64,000 bases of DNA from Heterostelium album PN500 (taxonomy: Eukaryota > Evosea > Eumycetozoa > Acytosteliales > Acytosteliaceae), in contig NW_008805092.1 of the NCBI RefSeq assembly GCF_000004825.1, positions 496,001 to 560,000 on the forward strand, written 5' to 3'. Below, piece after piece: positions 34,981 to 47,647 of this stretch (within the stretch, counting starts at the first letter, position 1; every line of letters begins with the position of its first letter). The notes below the pieces were generated by a model that was not told the origin of the DNA, searched no databases, and saw only the letters and a list, made by a program, of their open reading frames with translations. The position numbers were made by a program, and so were the translations under genes.

Positions 34981-35923
34981 GATTATATAGTTAGTTTAAA
35001 TTAAATTGAAGAATTTAAAAAAAATAAAAAGAAAAGAACATAGTAGCTTTTAATAAATTCTTTTTTAAAAATAAATTAAAGTATTAAATAAATAACAACA
35101 ATTTTATTTCCTTCTATATTCCATATATGGGAGTTATTATTATAACTACTATTAATAACTTTTTTTTTTGATCATAGGTGTTGATTCTCCCGAAATCTTA
35201 AATGTCAAAATAAATAGAGTTTAAATAACCAATATTTAAATCTATGTATGTTTAACCAAGAGTTGTTTTTTGAAACCACAAGTTCTAACTAATTTATCTA
35301 TTATATATTAACCAATCATACAGTTATGTGAATGAAGATAAATGTGTTAAACAAAAATGAAATGAAAATAACAGAAGATCACCCCACAGTTTTTATTTTG
35401 TTTTGTTTTATTCAATTCGAATAATAAACAACACAATGATTACTATTATTTATGATTTTCTTCAACAAATAAACAAAAACATAATTAAAATAATTTTAAC
35501 ATCTTCGTGGTGTAAAAACAACAAAACAATTTTTATTTTGATCAAATTAATTCATCAAGTTTTAGTATTTGTTATTATATATCAACACACAATGAAGAGA
35601 CAACAATTTTAATATATGATAATAATAGGGTAAGTTGATGAGATACCAAATCATCCAAGAGAAATGCTATTAATTTGCAAAAACAAAAGATTCGATTATT
35701 ATTATCTATAAATCAATAGGTAAAATTGAATTCTACTACAATGAATGAATAGTGAGTGATGGTATCACTTATTTGATCATCAAATTGAAATCAAGCACTA
35801 TCAATACTCGACGATTTTAAATATGATATTTTGATTTAATTAAATATATTATTATCGTTATATTATAATTTGATTAATTTATTGAGTTGGAATTTGTTCT
35901 CAAAGTAAAACTAAAATAAAACA
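34981..35923. other. Intergenic region with no gene seen
   Basis: AT-rich upstream DNA of two divergent genes (the GPI protein on minus, the receptor on plus). A 69-residue frame at 35403-35612 is low complexity and has no family features. I see nothing else. Confidence 0.45.
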
Positions 35924-37030
35924 ATGTTTACACCTATTGTCCATATCTTAATGCTTATTTCATCTTTTTTTTCAATACTTACAACTATTACTTATGTCAT
36001 TTTCAAAAAACATAGAACATTTCAACTTAAATTAATAGTTTATCTCTGTTACTCATTGTGTATCCAATATTTATTTGTTGTTTTATCATTTTCATTCAAA
36101 GCAGGGTCCGAAGTATGTATTGGAAATAGTATAGTTCACCATTATTTTTATTTAAATGTTATTTTGTGGAACACTTGTGTTGCATTCAATTTCTATCAAG
36201 TATGTTCATTAAAAATTCAATTCATCATGGCAATGAAGAAAAATAACAAATAAATCTTTATTTTTTTATAATAAAAAAAAGGTATTTATTAAAAATAACA
36301 AAGATGCAGAAAACTATGAAATTTACTATCATTTAATCGTATATGGAATTCCATTTATTGATTGTTTATTCAATGCAATCAAAAGAAATTATGGAGTTGT
36401 TAGTGACCAGTTTGTATTATTAAATAAAATAATTTCAAATCCATAATTAATTTTAAATTAAAATCCTTTTAATAATTGTTATTTTAAAAGTTGTTCTATT
36501 GTAGGCGATCTATGGTATATTTTAGGTTTATATGTTCCAGGTTTAATTTGTTTTGTAGTGAACATGACAATATATATTGTACTTTCATTTAAAATTGGAT
36601 ATATCTTAAAGAATACACCTGCAACCTATAGAAAAGATAAATCAAAAGAATTAAAAGTTCATCTATCAATATTTGTATCTACAGGAATTCTAGGTTTCGT
36701 TAGTTTTCTAATAACTTTTATTGCATATTTCTCAAAGAATTCAATTCTCTATTGGTTCTTCTATAATTTATGTTTACCACTTGAGGTATTTATAAGAAAA
36801 TGATAATAAGTAGATTCACCAATTTATTAATATATTTATACTTCTAGGGAATTGGACTGTTTTATTGTTATTGTGTGAATAAAACAATTTTTGAAAGCTA
36901 TAAAGATTTATTTAAAAGTATTTTTTCAAGAATTAAAAATCTTTTTATAACCAACCAACCGAATGAAAACCAAACTAAACCAGAATTAAAGATTCCAGAA
37001 AATATAACGATAAAAATAATGAATAACTAA
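35924..37030 (+). CDS. Short seven-transmembrane receptor, cAMP-receptor-like
   Basis: Four exons (35924-36199, 36282-36409, 36491-36785, 36848-37030) give about 293 residues. The exon 2/3 junction is the least certain. I chose a GTTTGT donor because it keeps frame into CSIVGDLWYILG. Seven hydrophobic helices are visible: VHILMLISSFFSILTTITYVIF, LIVYLCYSLCIQYLFVVLSF, YLNVILWNTCVAFNFYQV, IYYHLIVYGIPFIDCLFNAI, WYILGLYVPGLICFVVNMTI, VHLSIFVSTGILGFVSFLIT, and FFYNLCLPLE-GIGLFYCYCV. The Trp in helix 3, YHL-x-x-YGIP in helix 4 and the FYxP-like segment in helix 5 match the Dictyostelium cAR/Crl class. The N terminus is almost absent and the cytosolic tail is short and basic. The ligand is unknown. 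Confidence 0.75.
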
Positions 37031-39344
37031 CCCAAATAAAAAAATTCAATCTTTTTTTGGTTAAAAATATCTTCAGTCTTGATAATTTTTTGTAAAAATC
37101 TTGATCAACAATTGTTTAAATTAATTTTGGTAGTTCGCAAAGGTGAGATAATTGTTATTTTAACTTTATCTAACTTTATTTATTTGTAAGTAGTAATGAT
37201 TGAAATTCATCTAATTTCATTTCTCTTTTTTTGTGTCGTTGATTTTAAAAATAGATCTTTTTTTTATTCCAACTACTCTAAGGATAAGATAGATATGTGT
37301 AGATAAATTAACCACAAATCTTACTAATTATTGGTTACCGACTAGATTAGTTGTGATATATCTAGATCTTGTTAATTAATTAAACTAAAATTGTGATTTT
37401 TGAACATATTTGTTTAAAGTTATTTTTATCATTCATTCTATATTTAGAGCTAACTTTTCATCGCTTCATTGTTCACTTTGATCATCAATATTGTTATCTA
37501 TCACAAAGCACACTACACAAATACTATCTGAAAAAAATTAAAAACAAATAAAATAATATTTTTGTTGTTGTGGGTCAGAAAAAATAGTTAAATAAAAAAT
37601 TAAATAAAAAAATATTTCACACTACTAACTTTTAAAACCAATCAGATTAAAACAAAACACACAACACCCACTACACACACACACAAACAAAAAACTAATT
37701 CTATTTATATTATTATTCATCGTCGAAACTTTTGATTAACGGTCGTTGAACTATATGTTGATTAATAATTAATATTATTATTGTCAGTCACAACAACAAT
37801 CGTCGTTTTATACCAAACAACTCACACTACACTATCACATCATAAGAGTAGATTGTAGTTGAGTTATATATAATGTCGGTTTAAAACAACAATTTCTTTC
37901 TCTTTGCTTTTGTTTTTATCATAAATTAATGACATTAGACCAAAAATTTACCATTTTTAATAGGTAGAGGAGGTCGGTCTCTTTATACTTTTACTTTAAA
38001 AACCAACATACCCACACATTTGTTTTTGTTTTGTTTTGTTTGTGTTTTTGTTTTTGTTTTGTTGTCTTTTAGCACTACTACTTTGTTTGTTTGTGGATTG
38101 AAATCCGTTCAGTCTGAAAAACATAGAACTATGTTAGTAGTACTACTTGCAATGGTGATTGGTGTGTAAACAAAACAACTGTTTGTTTTGTTTGGTATTA
38201 TTTTTCTTCTTTTTGAGAGTGATTTATATTTGGCTTCAAATTATAATATTGGCAAATAAAAGGTGAAGAAGTTGTGAGTTGTTTGTGAATTGTTAAACAA
38301 TGTGATATTTATTAAATTGGTCAATGATTCATTCTACACCGAGCTCGCTTCCACCTCCTACCTACCCATCTAATAATAACATATACAACTATAATATCAA
38401 CAATTGTGAACACATTGAATTTTCTTTGAATCACAGTACTTACAATTAATTGTATCCGCCTATTGTTATCACCACCACCAGAACAACCATATTTCAATGT
38501 GATCACAAATCCTTAGGATTCAAATTAATTTTTACCAAAAACAATCATCAAAGATATATAGTTCACACCTCTTAATTAGTCAAACAATACTCTTTGTCAT
38601 TTTCATGCCATTTAATTTATTGTATAATGATAAAAATAAACCATTTTTAAAATCCATGCAAACTAGTAAAGCTGTTAAATTGAGTTTGAGGTAACTGAAA
38701 TCATCACACCATACAACAACAATACTAATTTTCAACGTTTTGTTTTGTTTTATTTTGTTATATTTTGTATACAAAACAGAGGTCGGACGACTACAAAGAT
38801 GGGGATGGGTATCGCACTCCACACTCACCACAAACAAAATACAACAACTTGAATGAGTATCATATGATGGTTTTTATTTGGACCTAATTTTAATATTTAA
38901 TATTTTTCAATTGGTGATATACACTTGGTGTTATTCTTTCGATCTACTACTACTGTTTAAAAAAAAGACATTTTTAGCAACTGCAGCTGCTAATGATAAT
39001 TAATCTTTGTTATTTCAAACAAAAGTACACCCACCCATTTTACATTACTTTAAACTGAAAATCCATATTTTTATCCAAAACAAGATTACAATCTCAATTT
39101 TACATTTGAAATATATATAAAGATTTTAAAAGCAAACTATAAAAGCAATAGAATTTTTCACTTTATTTATTTGTAAAATATAAACAATTATAACAACAAC
39201 TAAATAATAATAAATAAGATATATAAAAATATATATAATATTTATTTTGTATCAATAGATCTTTTTTTCAATTGTATCATTATCTATAAATATCTGTATT
39301 ATTATTTTTAAAACTTATCAATTTTCCAAATTAAATTTAGAAAA
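37031..39344. other. Long intergenic region upstream of the cellulase
   Basis: 2.3 kb without a credible gene. Minus-strand frames at 38321-38506 and 38580-38837 look random. CA-rich tracts at about 37655-37690 (CACACACACA) have the CACANNCACA form of the developmental G-box, and many short direct repeats such as GTTTTGTTTTG occur. This is probably the regulatory region of the plus-strand cellulase gene, given its size. The 37.0-37.3 kb part follows the receptor gene. Confidence 0.4.
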
Positions 39345-41051
39345 ATGAAATATATAATATTATCAATTGTATTATTATCTGTATTTGTATCATTAAATCT
39401 GGCACAAAATGGAATCGATTATTGTGTGCCACTATACGCATCGTTGATGTTCTATAAAGCACAGAGAGCTGGTAAACTTCCAGATAATGATGTTCCATGG
39501 CGTGCAGATTCCGTATTGAACGACGGACAAGATCTTGGAATCGATTTATCCGGTGGTTATTTCGATGCTGGTGATTATATTAAATTCACTTTTCCACTTG
39601 CCTACGTTATGACAACTCTCGGTTGGTCATACGTCCAATTCCAAGACAACATCGTAAACAAGTGCCATCTACAAGATGAATATCTCTCTGTCTTGAAATA
39701 TGGAACCGATTGGATCATGAATGCTCATTATGACGCTAACCACTTGGTAACACAAGTCGATGTAATGAATTCACACAGCGCTTGGAACAAACCATCCGAT
39801 ATAGATTACAAACGTACACTTTTCACTGTTGACAACACTCAGAAATGTACCGATGTTGCCATGCAGTCTGCTTCTGCTCTGGCAATGGCTTCGCTTGCAT
39901 TCGCCAGTACCAACCCAACTTACTCTACACAACTCCTGACCAAAGCCAAGTCGTTGTATACTCTCGGTAAGAATTGTCCAGCCGGAACCATGGTTGTTCC
40001 AGACACCTCACAAGGTTACAGCTCCTCTGGTTACCAAGACGAACAAATCTGGGCATCGATCTGCATGTACTTGGCAACTGGAAGATCCACCTCAACAACC
40101 TACTACTCTGACTTGACCGGCAGTCTCCAGGCACTTCAAGGTAGAGCCTTCAACGATATTTGGAGTGTTGTTATCAGTTGGGATTCTAAATACTCTGCCG
40201 CCGCCATGATGGCATTCAAATCATTGTCGTCCGACCCGAATCTCTCACAATTCTCTAGCTCACTGCAATCTCTCGCCAACGCAATCGTCACCACCTGGTC
40301 GAATCAAGATAAATTCACCAATGGCATTGTTTCGAGCAAGGATGGTTGGCAATGGGGTAACAACAGATACTCAATGGGTGGAGCATTCTTGGCTGCCGTT
40401 ATGAACAGCACCGATTCCAACAACTGGGCAAAGCAACAAGTCAATTGTGTACTCGGTCAATGTCCATCAAACTCGAAATCCTACGTGATTGGCTACGGTA
40501 ATAACTATGCGCTGTTCCCACATCACCGTGCTGCTCACAATCCAGTACCACAAACAAGTGGCGGACAACTAACCATCAATTACCCAGTGGCAACCACCTA
40601 CACACTACTCGGAGCATTGATCGGTGGTCCCTCCATTCAAAATCCATCATATACCGACACTCGTGACAACTATATTCAAAACGAACCAGCAATCGACTAT
40701 AACGCTGGATTTACAGGTGCTTTAGCCGGACTTGTAAATTTCGAACATACCGGAGGTTACAATGGTAATCCAACCTCAACAACATCATCACAATCAACAA
40801 CATCAACAACATCATCACAATCAACAACTACAACAACAACTTCAAAACCAACCACAACTTCATCAACTACTTCAAGTCAATCGACTTCCTCGACTACTAC
40901 TACTGCTCACCAATCAACATCATCGACCACCTCACATCTAACAACCAACGGTGAGGAACCAACTGAAGATCCAACCATTTCCAGTGGATATTTATTGAAA
41001 TCATCATTTATCTTTGTATTACTAGTAATTATTACTTTATTAAATTTTTAA
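39345..41051 (+). CDS. Glycoside hydrolase family 9 endoglucanase, GPI-type C terminus
   Basis: An intronless 568-residue enzyme. A signal peptide (MKYIILSIVLLSVFVSLNLA) is followed by a full GH9 domain. It has GGYFDAGDYIKF with the catalytic DAGD at 74-77, WASICMYLATG, the substrate-binding PHHRAAHNPVP, and DTRDNYIQNEPAIDYNAGF with the proton-donor Glu near the end of the domain. It cleaves internal beta-1,4 links in cellulose and acts outside the cell. A Thr/Ser-rich stalk (TTSSQSTTSTTSSQS) follows, with no cellulose-binding domain seen. The sequence ends in a hydrophobic segment (GYLLKSSFIFVLLVIITLLNF) typical of a GPI signal or membrane anchor. Dictyostelids make cellulose in stalks and spore coats, and such enzymes help remodel or open them. 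Confidence 0.95.
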   Translation: MKYIILSIVLLSVFVSLNLAQNGIDYCVPLYASLMFYKAQRAGKLPDNDVPWRADSVLNDGQDLGIDLSGGYFDAGDYIKFTFPLAYVMTTLGWSYVQFQDNIVNKCHLQDEYLSVLKYGTDWIMNAHYDANHLVTQVDVMNSHSAWNKPSDIDYKRTLFTVDNTQKCTDVAMQSASALAMASLAFASTNPTYSTQLLTKAKSLYTLGKNCPAGTMVVPDTSQGYSSSGYQDEQIWASICMYLATGRSTSTTYYSDLTGSLQALQGRAFNDIWSVVISWDSKYSAAAMMAFKSLSSDPNLSQFSSSLQSLANAIVTTWSNQDKFTNGIVSSKDGWQWGNNRYSMGGAFLAAVMNSTDSNNWAKQQVNCVLGQCPSNSKSYVIGYGNNYALFPHHRAAHNPVPQTSGGQLTINYPVATTYTLLGALIGGPSIQNPSYTDTRDNYIQNEPAIDYNAGFTGALAGLVNFEHTGGYNGNPTSTTSSQSTTSTTSSQSTTTTTTSKPTTTSSTTSSQSTSSTTTTAHQSTSSTTSHLTTNGEEPTEDPTISSGYLLKSSFIFVLLVIITLLNF

Positions 41052-41383
41052 AAAATAAATAAAATAAAATAAAATAATAATTGTAATAATAATATAAAAA
41101 TATTGTGCAAACCACACTTTTCATTATATTTTTCATCAGACTTTTGTTTTTATAAAAACAAAAATATCTAAAATTGTTTTAGGAGTTAACTAAAAAGGGG
41201 TGTGGTAAACTTATAAATAAATTGTAACATACATACATATTTTTTTTATTTTATTTTAAAAGTAATTTTTAAATTCTTAATTTATTTGTATCATTTTATT
41301 TATTTATTCATTTAAAATTTATTTTATTTTATTTTATTTTATTTTATTTTATTTTATATTTCGAACTATTAATTAAATAATTA
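41052..41383. other. Intergenic spacer, A/T repeats
   Basis: Contains a tandem ATTTT run at about 41320-41354. It is the promoter and leader of the transporter gene. No gene is seen. Confidence 0.4.
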
Positions 41384-42060
41384 ATGGGTAAAGATAAGAA
41401 TGCAGGAGGTGCAATTATAGCTACTGAATATACACCAATCAAGAATGATGATACAGTTGAATTCTTAAGTGGTAATAGTAGTAGTAGTAGTAGTAATAGA
41501 AAAGAGAAAATAAGTAGTACCGCTAGAGATGAAGTATCGACAACACCAAATGATAAACTACCAACCTCTATCATCTTTATTATGGGCAGTGAAATATGTG
41601 AGAGATACTCATTCTACGGTATAAGAACGATTCTGGTCATCTATTTAACAACCTTTATGCTGTACTCTGATGACCAAGCAACCACTGCACTTCATACATT
41701 CAATTTCGTTACTTATTTTCTGTAAATATTTCACAACCATCACGCATGAAAGTTTCAACTAATTTGTAATATAAAATCACATATATATTATATTATTAGT
41801 CCATTGTTAGGTGCATATTTAGCAGATGGTGTAATTGGTAAATTCTATACGATTCTCTATTTCAGTTTAGTTTATTCGGTGGGTGGTATATTCTTGGCGT
41901 TATCCGCCACTCCAAGTGTCATCGGAGAGGATCCCGAGAAGAGATCGCCATGGGCATTAATCTTAGGTCTTGGTTTAATTGCAGTTGGAACTGGTGGAAT
42001 AAAGGTTAGTAGTTACTTCAAACACGTGATCACCACGAATGGATATATATTTATCGACCA

Positions 42061-42091
<31 letters not shown>

Positions 42092-43683
42092 GCCAGTTGT
42101 TAGTACATTCTTAGGTGATCAATTGGAGAGAAATCAAACACATTTATTACAACGTTTGTTTCAGATATTCTATTTCAGTGTTAATTTCGGTGCTACACTC
42201 TCTACATTCTTGGCACCGATTTTCAGAGCTAAAATATCATATTGGTTTGCATTTGGAGTGCCTTCTGTACTGATTTTGATTTCAACTGTAATCTTTGTGG
42301 TCGGTGCCAAACGTTATAAAAAACGACCCATTCAAGGTTCGATTATGTTGACCGCTGCTAAAATCGTTGGTTTCGGTATCAAAGAGAAATTCCTATCACT
42401 ACGATACAGTTGTAGATCCACCCCAGTCACTCATTGGTTAGATAGAGTATGAATATACAAATATATATATTGTAGTTTATATTTAATTGGTAATAATACC
42501 AATAACTAATTAATCACAAATTTTGTAGTCAAAATCAAAATATGATAGTCATACAGTTGATGCTGTGAAAGCTGCTTTAAACGTTTTATTGGTATTTTTA
42601 TCATTACCATTCTTTTGGGCGAGTAAGTAATTGCTTTAACTCAATTTGTGATCATCATCATTCACTATCAATTGACTTACATTAATAATAATAATTGTTA
42701 TTTAAACAGTGTATGATCAATCTGGAAGTAGATGGACACTCCAAGCGAGATCAATGAATTTATCACTTGGATCGATTACAGTGGAACCCGAACAAATCCA
42801 AACATTAGGACCTGTGTTAGTACTTATTTGTATTCCGCTAAGTGAATGGTTAATATATAGACCATTAAGAAATAGAAATGTAAATATTCAATTCAATTAT
42901 TAACATGTTAATAATCAAAGTAAAATCAATATGACTAAGCATTTTATCATTGTGTAAATCTACTACTATATATATATATATATATAGATTCAATTCCATC
43001 CACTTAGACGAATGATTATTGGAATGTGGCTGGCGGTTGCATCGTTTGTATTCACAATGTTTCTACAATTGAAAATCGATGCCAATCCACCAAATACAAT
43101 CTCTGTTTGGTGGCAAATCATTCAATATCTTATTATGACATGGGGTGAAGTATTTATATCTATAACTGGTTTAGAATTTGTAAGTTGTTAATAAATTAAT
43201 TATTATTATTAATTATTAATTAATTATTATTGTTTATAGGCATATTCACAAGCACCATCAAGTATGAAATCAATTATTATGTCCGGATGGCTATTATCAA
43301 TTGCTTTTGGTAATTTGTTTGTTGTGGTAGTAGTGGATGCTATCCATCTGAAAGAACAATGGCAAGAGTATTTATTTTTCGCATCGGTGATGGCATTCTT
43401 TACTTGTGTATTCATGGTGATAGCCTATCGCTTTAAATCTGCAGATGACTCTATCATACATTACAACGCTGAAATCGATGAAGATACCTCTGAAGATTCT
43501 ATTCATAAACATTTAAATCAATTCCAAGCTAATAACAGTAACAATAGAAATAGAGATCTATCAGAATCCAACGATACACTTTTAAACAGCAACAACAACT
43601 ATGACAAAGAATATGATGATAATAATAATAATAACGATGATCGTCATTCACTAACTTCATCATCGAATTCATACCAAATATAA
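41384..43683 (+). CDS. POT/PTR-family proton-coupled peptide transporter
   Basis: Seven exons (41384-41721, 41800-42004, 42093-42446, 42529-42622, 42710-42879, 42988-43179, 43240-43683), all GT-AG and phase-consistent, give 598 residues. After a polar N terminus comes SEICERYSFYGIRTILVIYL, the ExxER-F-YYG signature of di/tripeptide-proton symporters. The second family motif follows (GTGGIKPVVSTFLGDQ, FQIFYFSVNFGATLSTFLAP), then the central FFWAMYDQSGSRWTLQA and the C-terminal helices (VWWQIIQYLIMTWGEVFISITGLEFAYSQAPSSMKSIIMSGWLL). About 12 membrane helices are expected. It probably imports small peptides across the plasma or lysosomal membrane. The tail is Asn/Asp/Ser-rich and cytosolic. Confidence 0.95.
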
Positions 43684-43884
43684 TGTAAAAATGTTCAAAA
43701 CTAAATTCTTGGAAATTGGTGTAGTCTGTTCCTTCATTTTTTTTTTTTTTATTAATTTTTGGATGCATCTTTTATTTTTAATAATTATTACTTAATTTGT
43801 TGTATTCGATTCAATGGAGATTAGATTGAGAAGTAAAAGATCAGTGTAAGATTGAGAGAAGAAATTAAGAGTTCAGAAAAGAGA

Positions 43885-46800
43885 ATGAATTCGACTTCTC
43901 ATATTGAGAAGAAAATTAGAGTGTTGAACCCTACCTCCAATAATAATAATAATAATATTAGTAGTTCAACTTCTTCTTCTTCTTCACCTTCTACATCTAA
44001 TATTGGTTTTGGTTTTGGAAAAACATTGCCGCTACCTCTACTTCCAAAGAGGAATATCAATATACCAACCTTAAAACCAACACCGACTATTCACAATAAT
44101 ATTAATAATATTAATAACAATAATAGTTCAAACACAAGGAATACTATTATAAAGACAAACACATATAATAATAGTAATAAAAATAGTGTTATTATACCAA
44201 ATAATAATAATAATAATAATAATAATAGTGGTATTAATAAAGCAATACCTTTGCTATTAAACAATAAAAATAGGATTGTTAATAATAATAATAATATTAA
44301 TCCTAATATTAATAATATAAATACAAATTTAAGACAGCAGCAGCAGCAACAACAACAATCTATCCAACAACAACAAAAGGAATCTTTAGATATTGATTTT
44401 ATATTTGATAATGAATCACCACCTCAGATAGAGTTTAACTTTGATGAAGTTATTAACGGTAGTGATGGTGGTGGTCAGAATGTTCAGAATGTTCAGAATC
44501 ATGATAATTCAATGGTATTGGATAGGAATAATGGTTGCGATATTCAGAGCAGTACAAGTGTAGACACATCAATTGCAAATGAAAATAATACGACAACAAC
44601 AACAACAACAACAATGTTAGACAACCATTTTGTTACTATAAGTAATCAATCAACACAACCTATATTCTCACCTACTCCACCTGTAACAACCATTTTGCCT
44701 TTAGCAACATCGACATCGAACACAACATCAACAACAACCACAGCAGCAGCATCTACAAATGGATTAACAATAACAGCGGCAATGATTGACGCCAGCAATA
44801 GTCAAGATAGTGGAAATGTTGACAATATCAATCATCTTAATATTATTCATAAGCAATCACCAAAGAGATCAAGACCTGAACCTGACGAAATTACCACTAC
44901 CAACAACAATGATAACAACGATAATAACAATAACATTACTGATATTGAACAACAACAACAACAACAACAACAACTGCAACCACAACCACTTGATTCAAAC
45001 AATAATAGTATTGCTGGAGCAATAGCAGTAGGTGGACAACCGAGTTTATTGAATTTGGATGATAGTACTGACTCAGCACTTATCAATGATAATAATGAGA
45101 GTTGTAATGCTGGTGGTGGTGTTGGTGGCGGTGACACTAGTTTTATATCTCATGTCTCTGCTACACCACAAGATATAATTGATAGCATACCATCTACAAC
45201 AACGACTACTACAACGACAACCACAACAACTACATCTACAACTAATAACAATGGATCACCCAATTATAATAAAAGACCGATTTCCAGTGTTGAATCACCA
45301 CCTCCACAAACTTTAATTAAAGACAATGACAATGACAAAGAACAAAAACAACAACAACAACAACAACAACAAATAATAACACCGAAAGTACCAGATTATA
45401 ACCCACCGACTCAATCATTCCAAACATTTATAACACCACCAACTACGGAGGTATCAGTTTTGCAATTGAAAGAATCTGATTTCATATTTAAAAAGAGTTC
45501 AATCTCTGCTGAAAATGTAAATATCAAATCTATATCTACTTTATTAAATTGTATTTTTTAATAACTTTTAATTCAAATAATAATAACTGTATCGATAGGA
45601 AGCAACATGTGATATTTGTATAGATTATTTTCATGCATCAGGTAATCATAAAGCATGCACATTAAGATGTGGACATATATTTGGAGAAAGGTAAATGTTT
45701 TTTTAATTTAATTCTTTTTTTCAAAATGCATTTGATTTCCGATTGTTGTTAACACTCATTCTCTTCTACTTTTTAGATGTATAAAGAAATGGTTGGAAAC
45801 CAAGAGAGCATGTCCAAATTGTAATTCACCTGTAAATAAAAAGAATGATCTAATACCGCTATATCTACCAAAGGCGATGATGTGTGAAATCGACCCTACA
45901 GAGGATGCACTACACCTCAGAAAACTACTGAATGCTGCCGAACGTGAGAATCATTCACTCAAAAAGAAACTATCGAGTTTGAAACAAAAATTTGATCACA
46001 AGTAATTATATATATATATCTATTCAACGAAACATATATAGAGAATTATTAATTAACAATGTATTTATCCTACTACTTTATATATATATAAATAGAGAAC
46101 AACAATATAATATGTTATATTATTCTAAAAATACAAATTCAAATTCTTTTGTTAACAATAATAATACTAGTTATTATAAGCAACAGATTAAGATTCCGAC
46201 GACTACAACTAATAATAGTAGTGCTGTTTCTACGCCAATATTATTATCAACAAAAACATCATCAACAACATCACCATCAAGAATTCCTTTATTATCACCT
46301 TTGTTGAATAATAATCATTCAACATTGGCATCATCAACGACACCAATAGCATCGACATCATCAACTTTACAAAATAATCCATATATTTCAACATCGACAA
46401 CATCAACAACAAACACATCATCGAATTCAAGTACGAACCAAACAACAGATGTAAATCCAGATACAGATTTCAATATGGAAGCTATTTCATTTGTACAGCT
46501 GAAAGCATCGTATGTATTGGATTTCTCTGGTAAGAACGGTGTGGTTGTGGCATCGTGTGCACCCAACGGTAAATATGGAATAGTCAAAATATCTTCTTTG
46601 GATTCGAGTAAATCCGATTATATATATAATGCCCACAAAGAGTAAGTCATTAGTTTGTTTTGTCATATTCTTTTAGAACCAATACTCTATTTCTTTTACT
46701 AAACAAAACAAAACAAAACAAAACAAAAACAATATAGCCATATTAGAGATATAAAGATATCATATCATAATTCAAATGTAGTTTGTAGTGTTTCACAAGA

Positions 46801-47647
46801 TAAAACAATCAAACTCTTCAATGTACATAATAAGAATCTAATTTGTTCGTATCCACTCCACTCTCCTGGATGGTCATGCGAATTCGACCAACAAGATGAA
46901 AATATATTTTATTCATCCACCTCACAATCGACTTTTGTATTCGATTTGAGAAATACTTTGTAAGTCCAAAAACAAATGTCATTATAATAATAATAATAAC
47001 AAACTATTTTATTAATTATAAATTCAAAACAACCAAACAAAACAAACAAAAGAAATCCATTATCTTTCTTTCCAGCAAAGAACGGTAGTCCTGCTTTTAA
47101 ATTGTTGAGTGTAACTCAAACATCGTATTGCTCTCCGATGTCAATGAGTAGCGGTGGATTTTTCGCGGCAAACAACAACCTTGGATATTACGAGAAGAAA
47201 GAGTCGTTACACGATTTCAGCTATTATCCAGTGTCGACACTCGCTGGCCAGTGCACCGATATCAGCTTCGACCCAACCAGCCACTACTATATGGCGTCGT
47301 TCAAGACCACTCCGACCTACGCAAAGAAAAGTCATTTCGTTTTCAAACATCTGGGCAGAGGCGACGTAGACGAGGTGAGAACGATATACACTGACACTCA
47401 ACAACTTTCACTCTCGCGATCAACCATTTTCACATCACCGAGAAACAAAAATACCTATGCAGCCACCTGTAGCGAACCAAACAAAGCCGTTCACATTTGG
47501 AATATCAAGACCGGAAGGAAAGCACAGGTACTTACTCCATGCCAAGAGCCATCACTCAACCTTTTACACCTTAACTATCACGACGAAGAATATCTATTGA
47601 GTTTAAGTTCTCAATTTTTATATATTTTCAAGAATCAAAATGAATAA
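43885..47647 (+). CDS. RFWD3-type RING and WD40 E3 ubiquitin ligase
   Basis: Six exons (43885-45516, 45599-45690, 45777-46001, 46096-46641, 46738-46959, 47053-47647) give 1103 residues with every splice phase consistent. The first exon is a 544-residue Asn/Gln/Thr/Ser-rich region. Next is a RING: CDIC (548-551), ACTLRCGHIFGERC, WLETKRACPNC, the spacing seen in RFWD3. A short coiled coil follows (LRKLLNAAERENHSLKKKLSS). A WD40 propeller ends the protein: DHIRDIKISYHNSNVVCSVSQDKTIKLFNV, PGWSCEFDQQDENIFYSSTSQ, HIWNIKTGRKAQVL, FLYIFKNQNE. RFWD3 ubiquitinates RPA and RAD51 at stalled forks and in crosslink repair. Start: ATG at 43885. An upstream small frame opens at 43814. The splicing across 45517-47052 is what joins RING to WD40. 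Confidence 0.92.

Noticed and set aside
38321-38837. Two minus-strand frames upstream of the cellulase
   Set aside because: Neither has coding-like composition, and both lie in a region that looks regulatory.
43814-43852. Start of the RFWD3-type gene at an upstream ATG or TTG
   Set aside because: The ATG at 43814 opens an 11-codon frame that stops. The in-frame extension above 43885 has no ATG, so 43885 is the first usable start.
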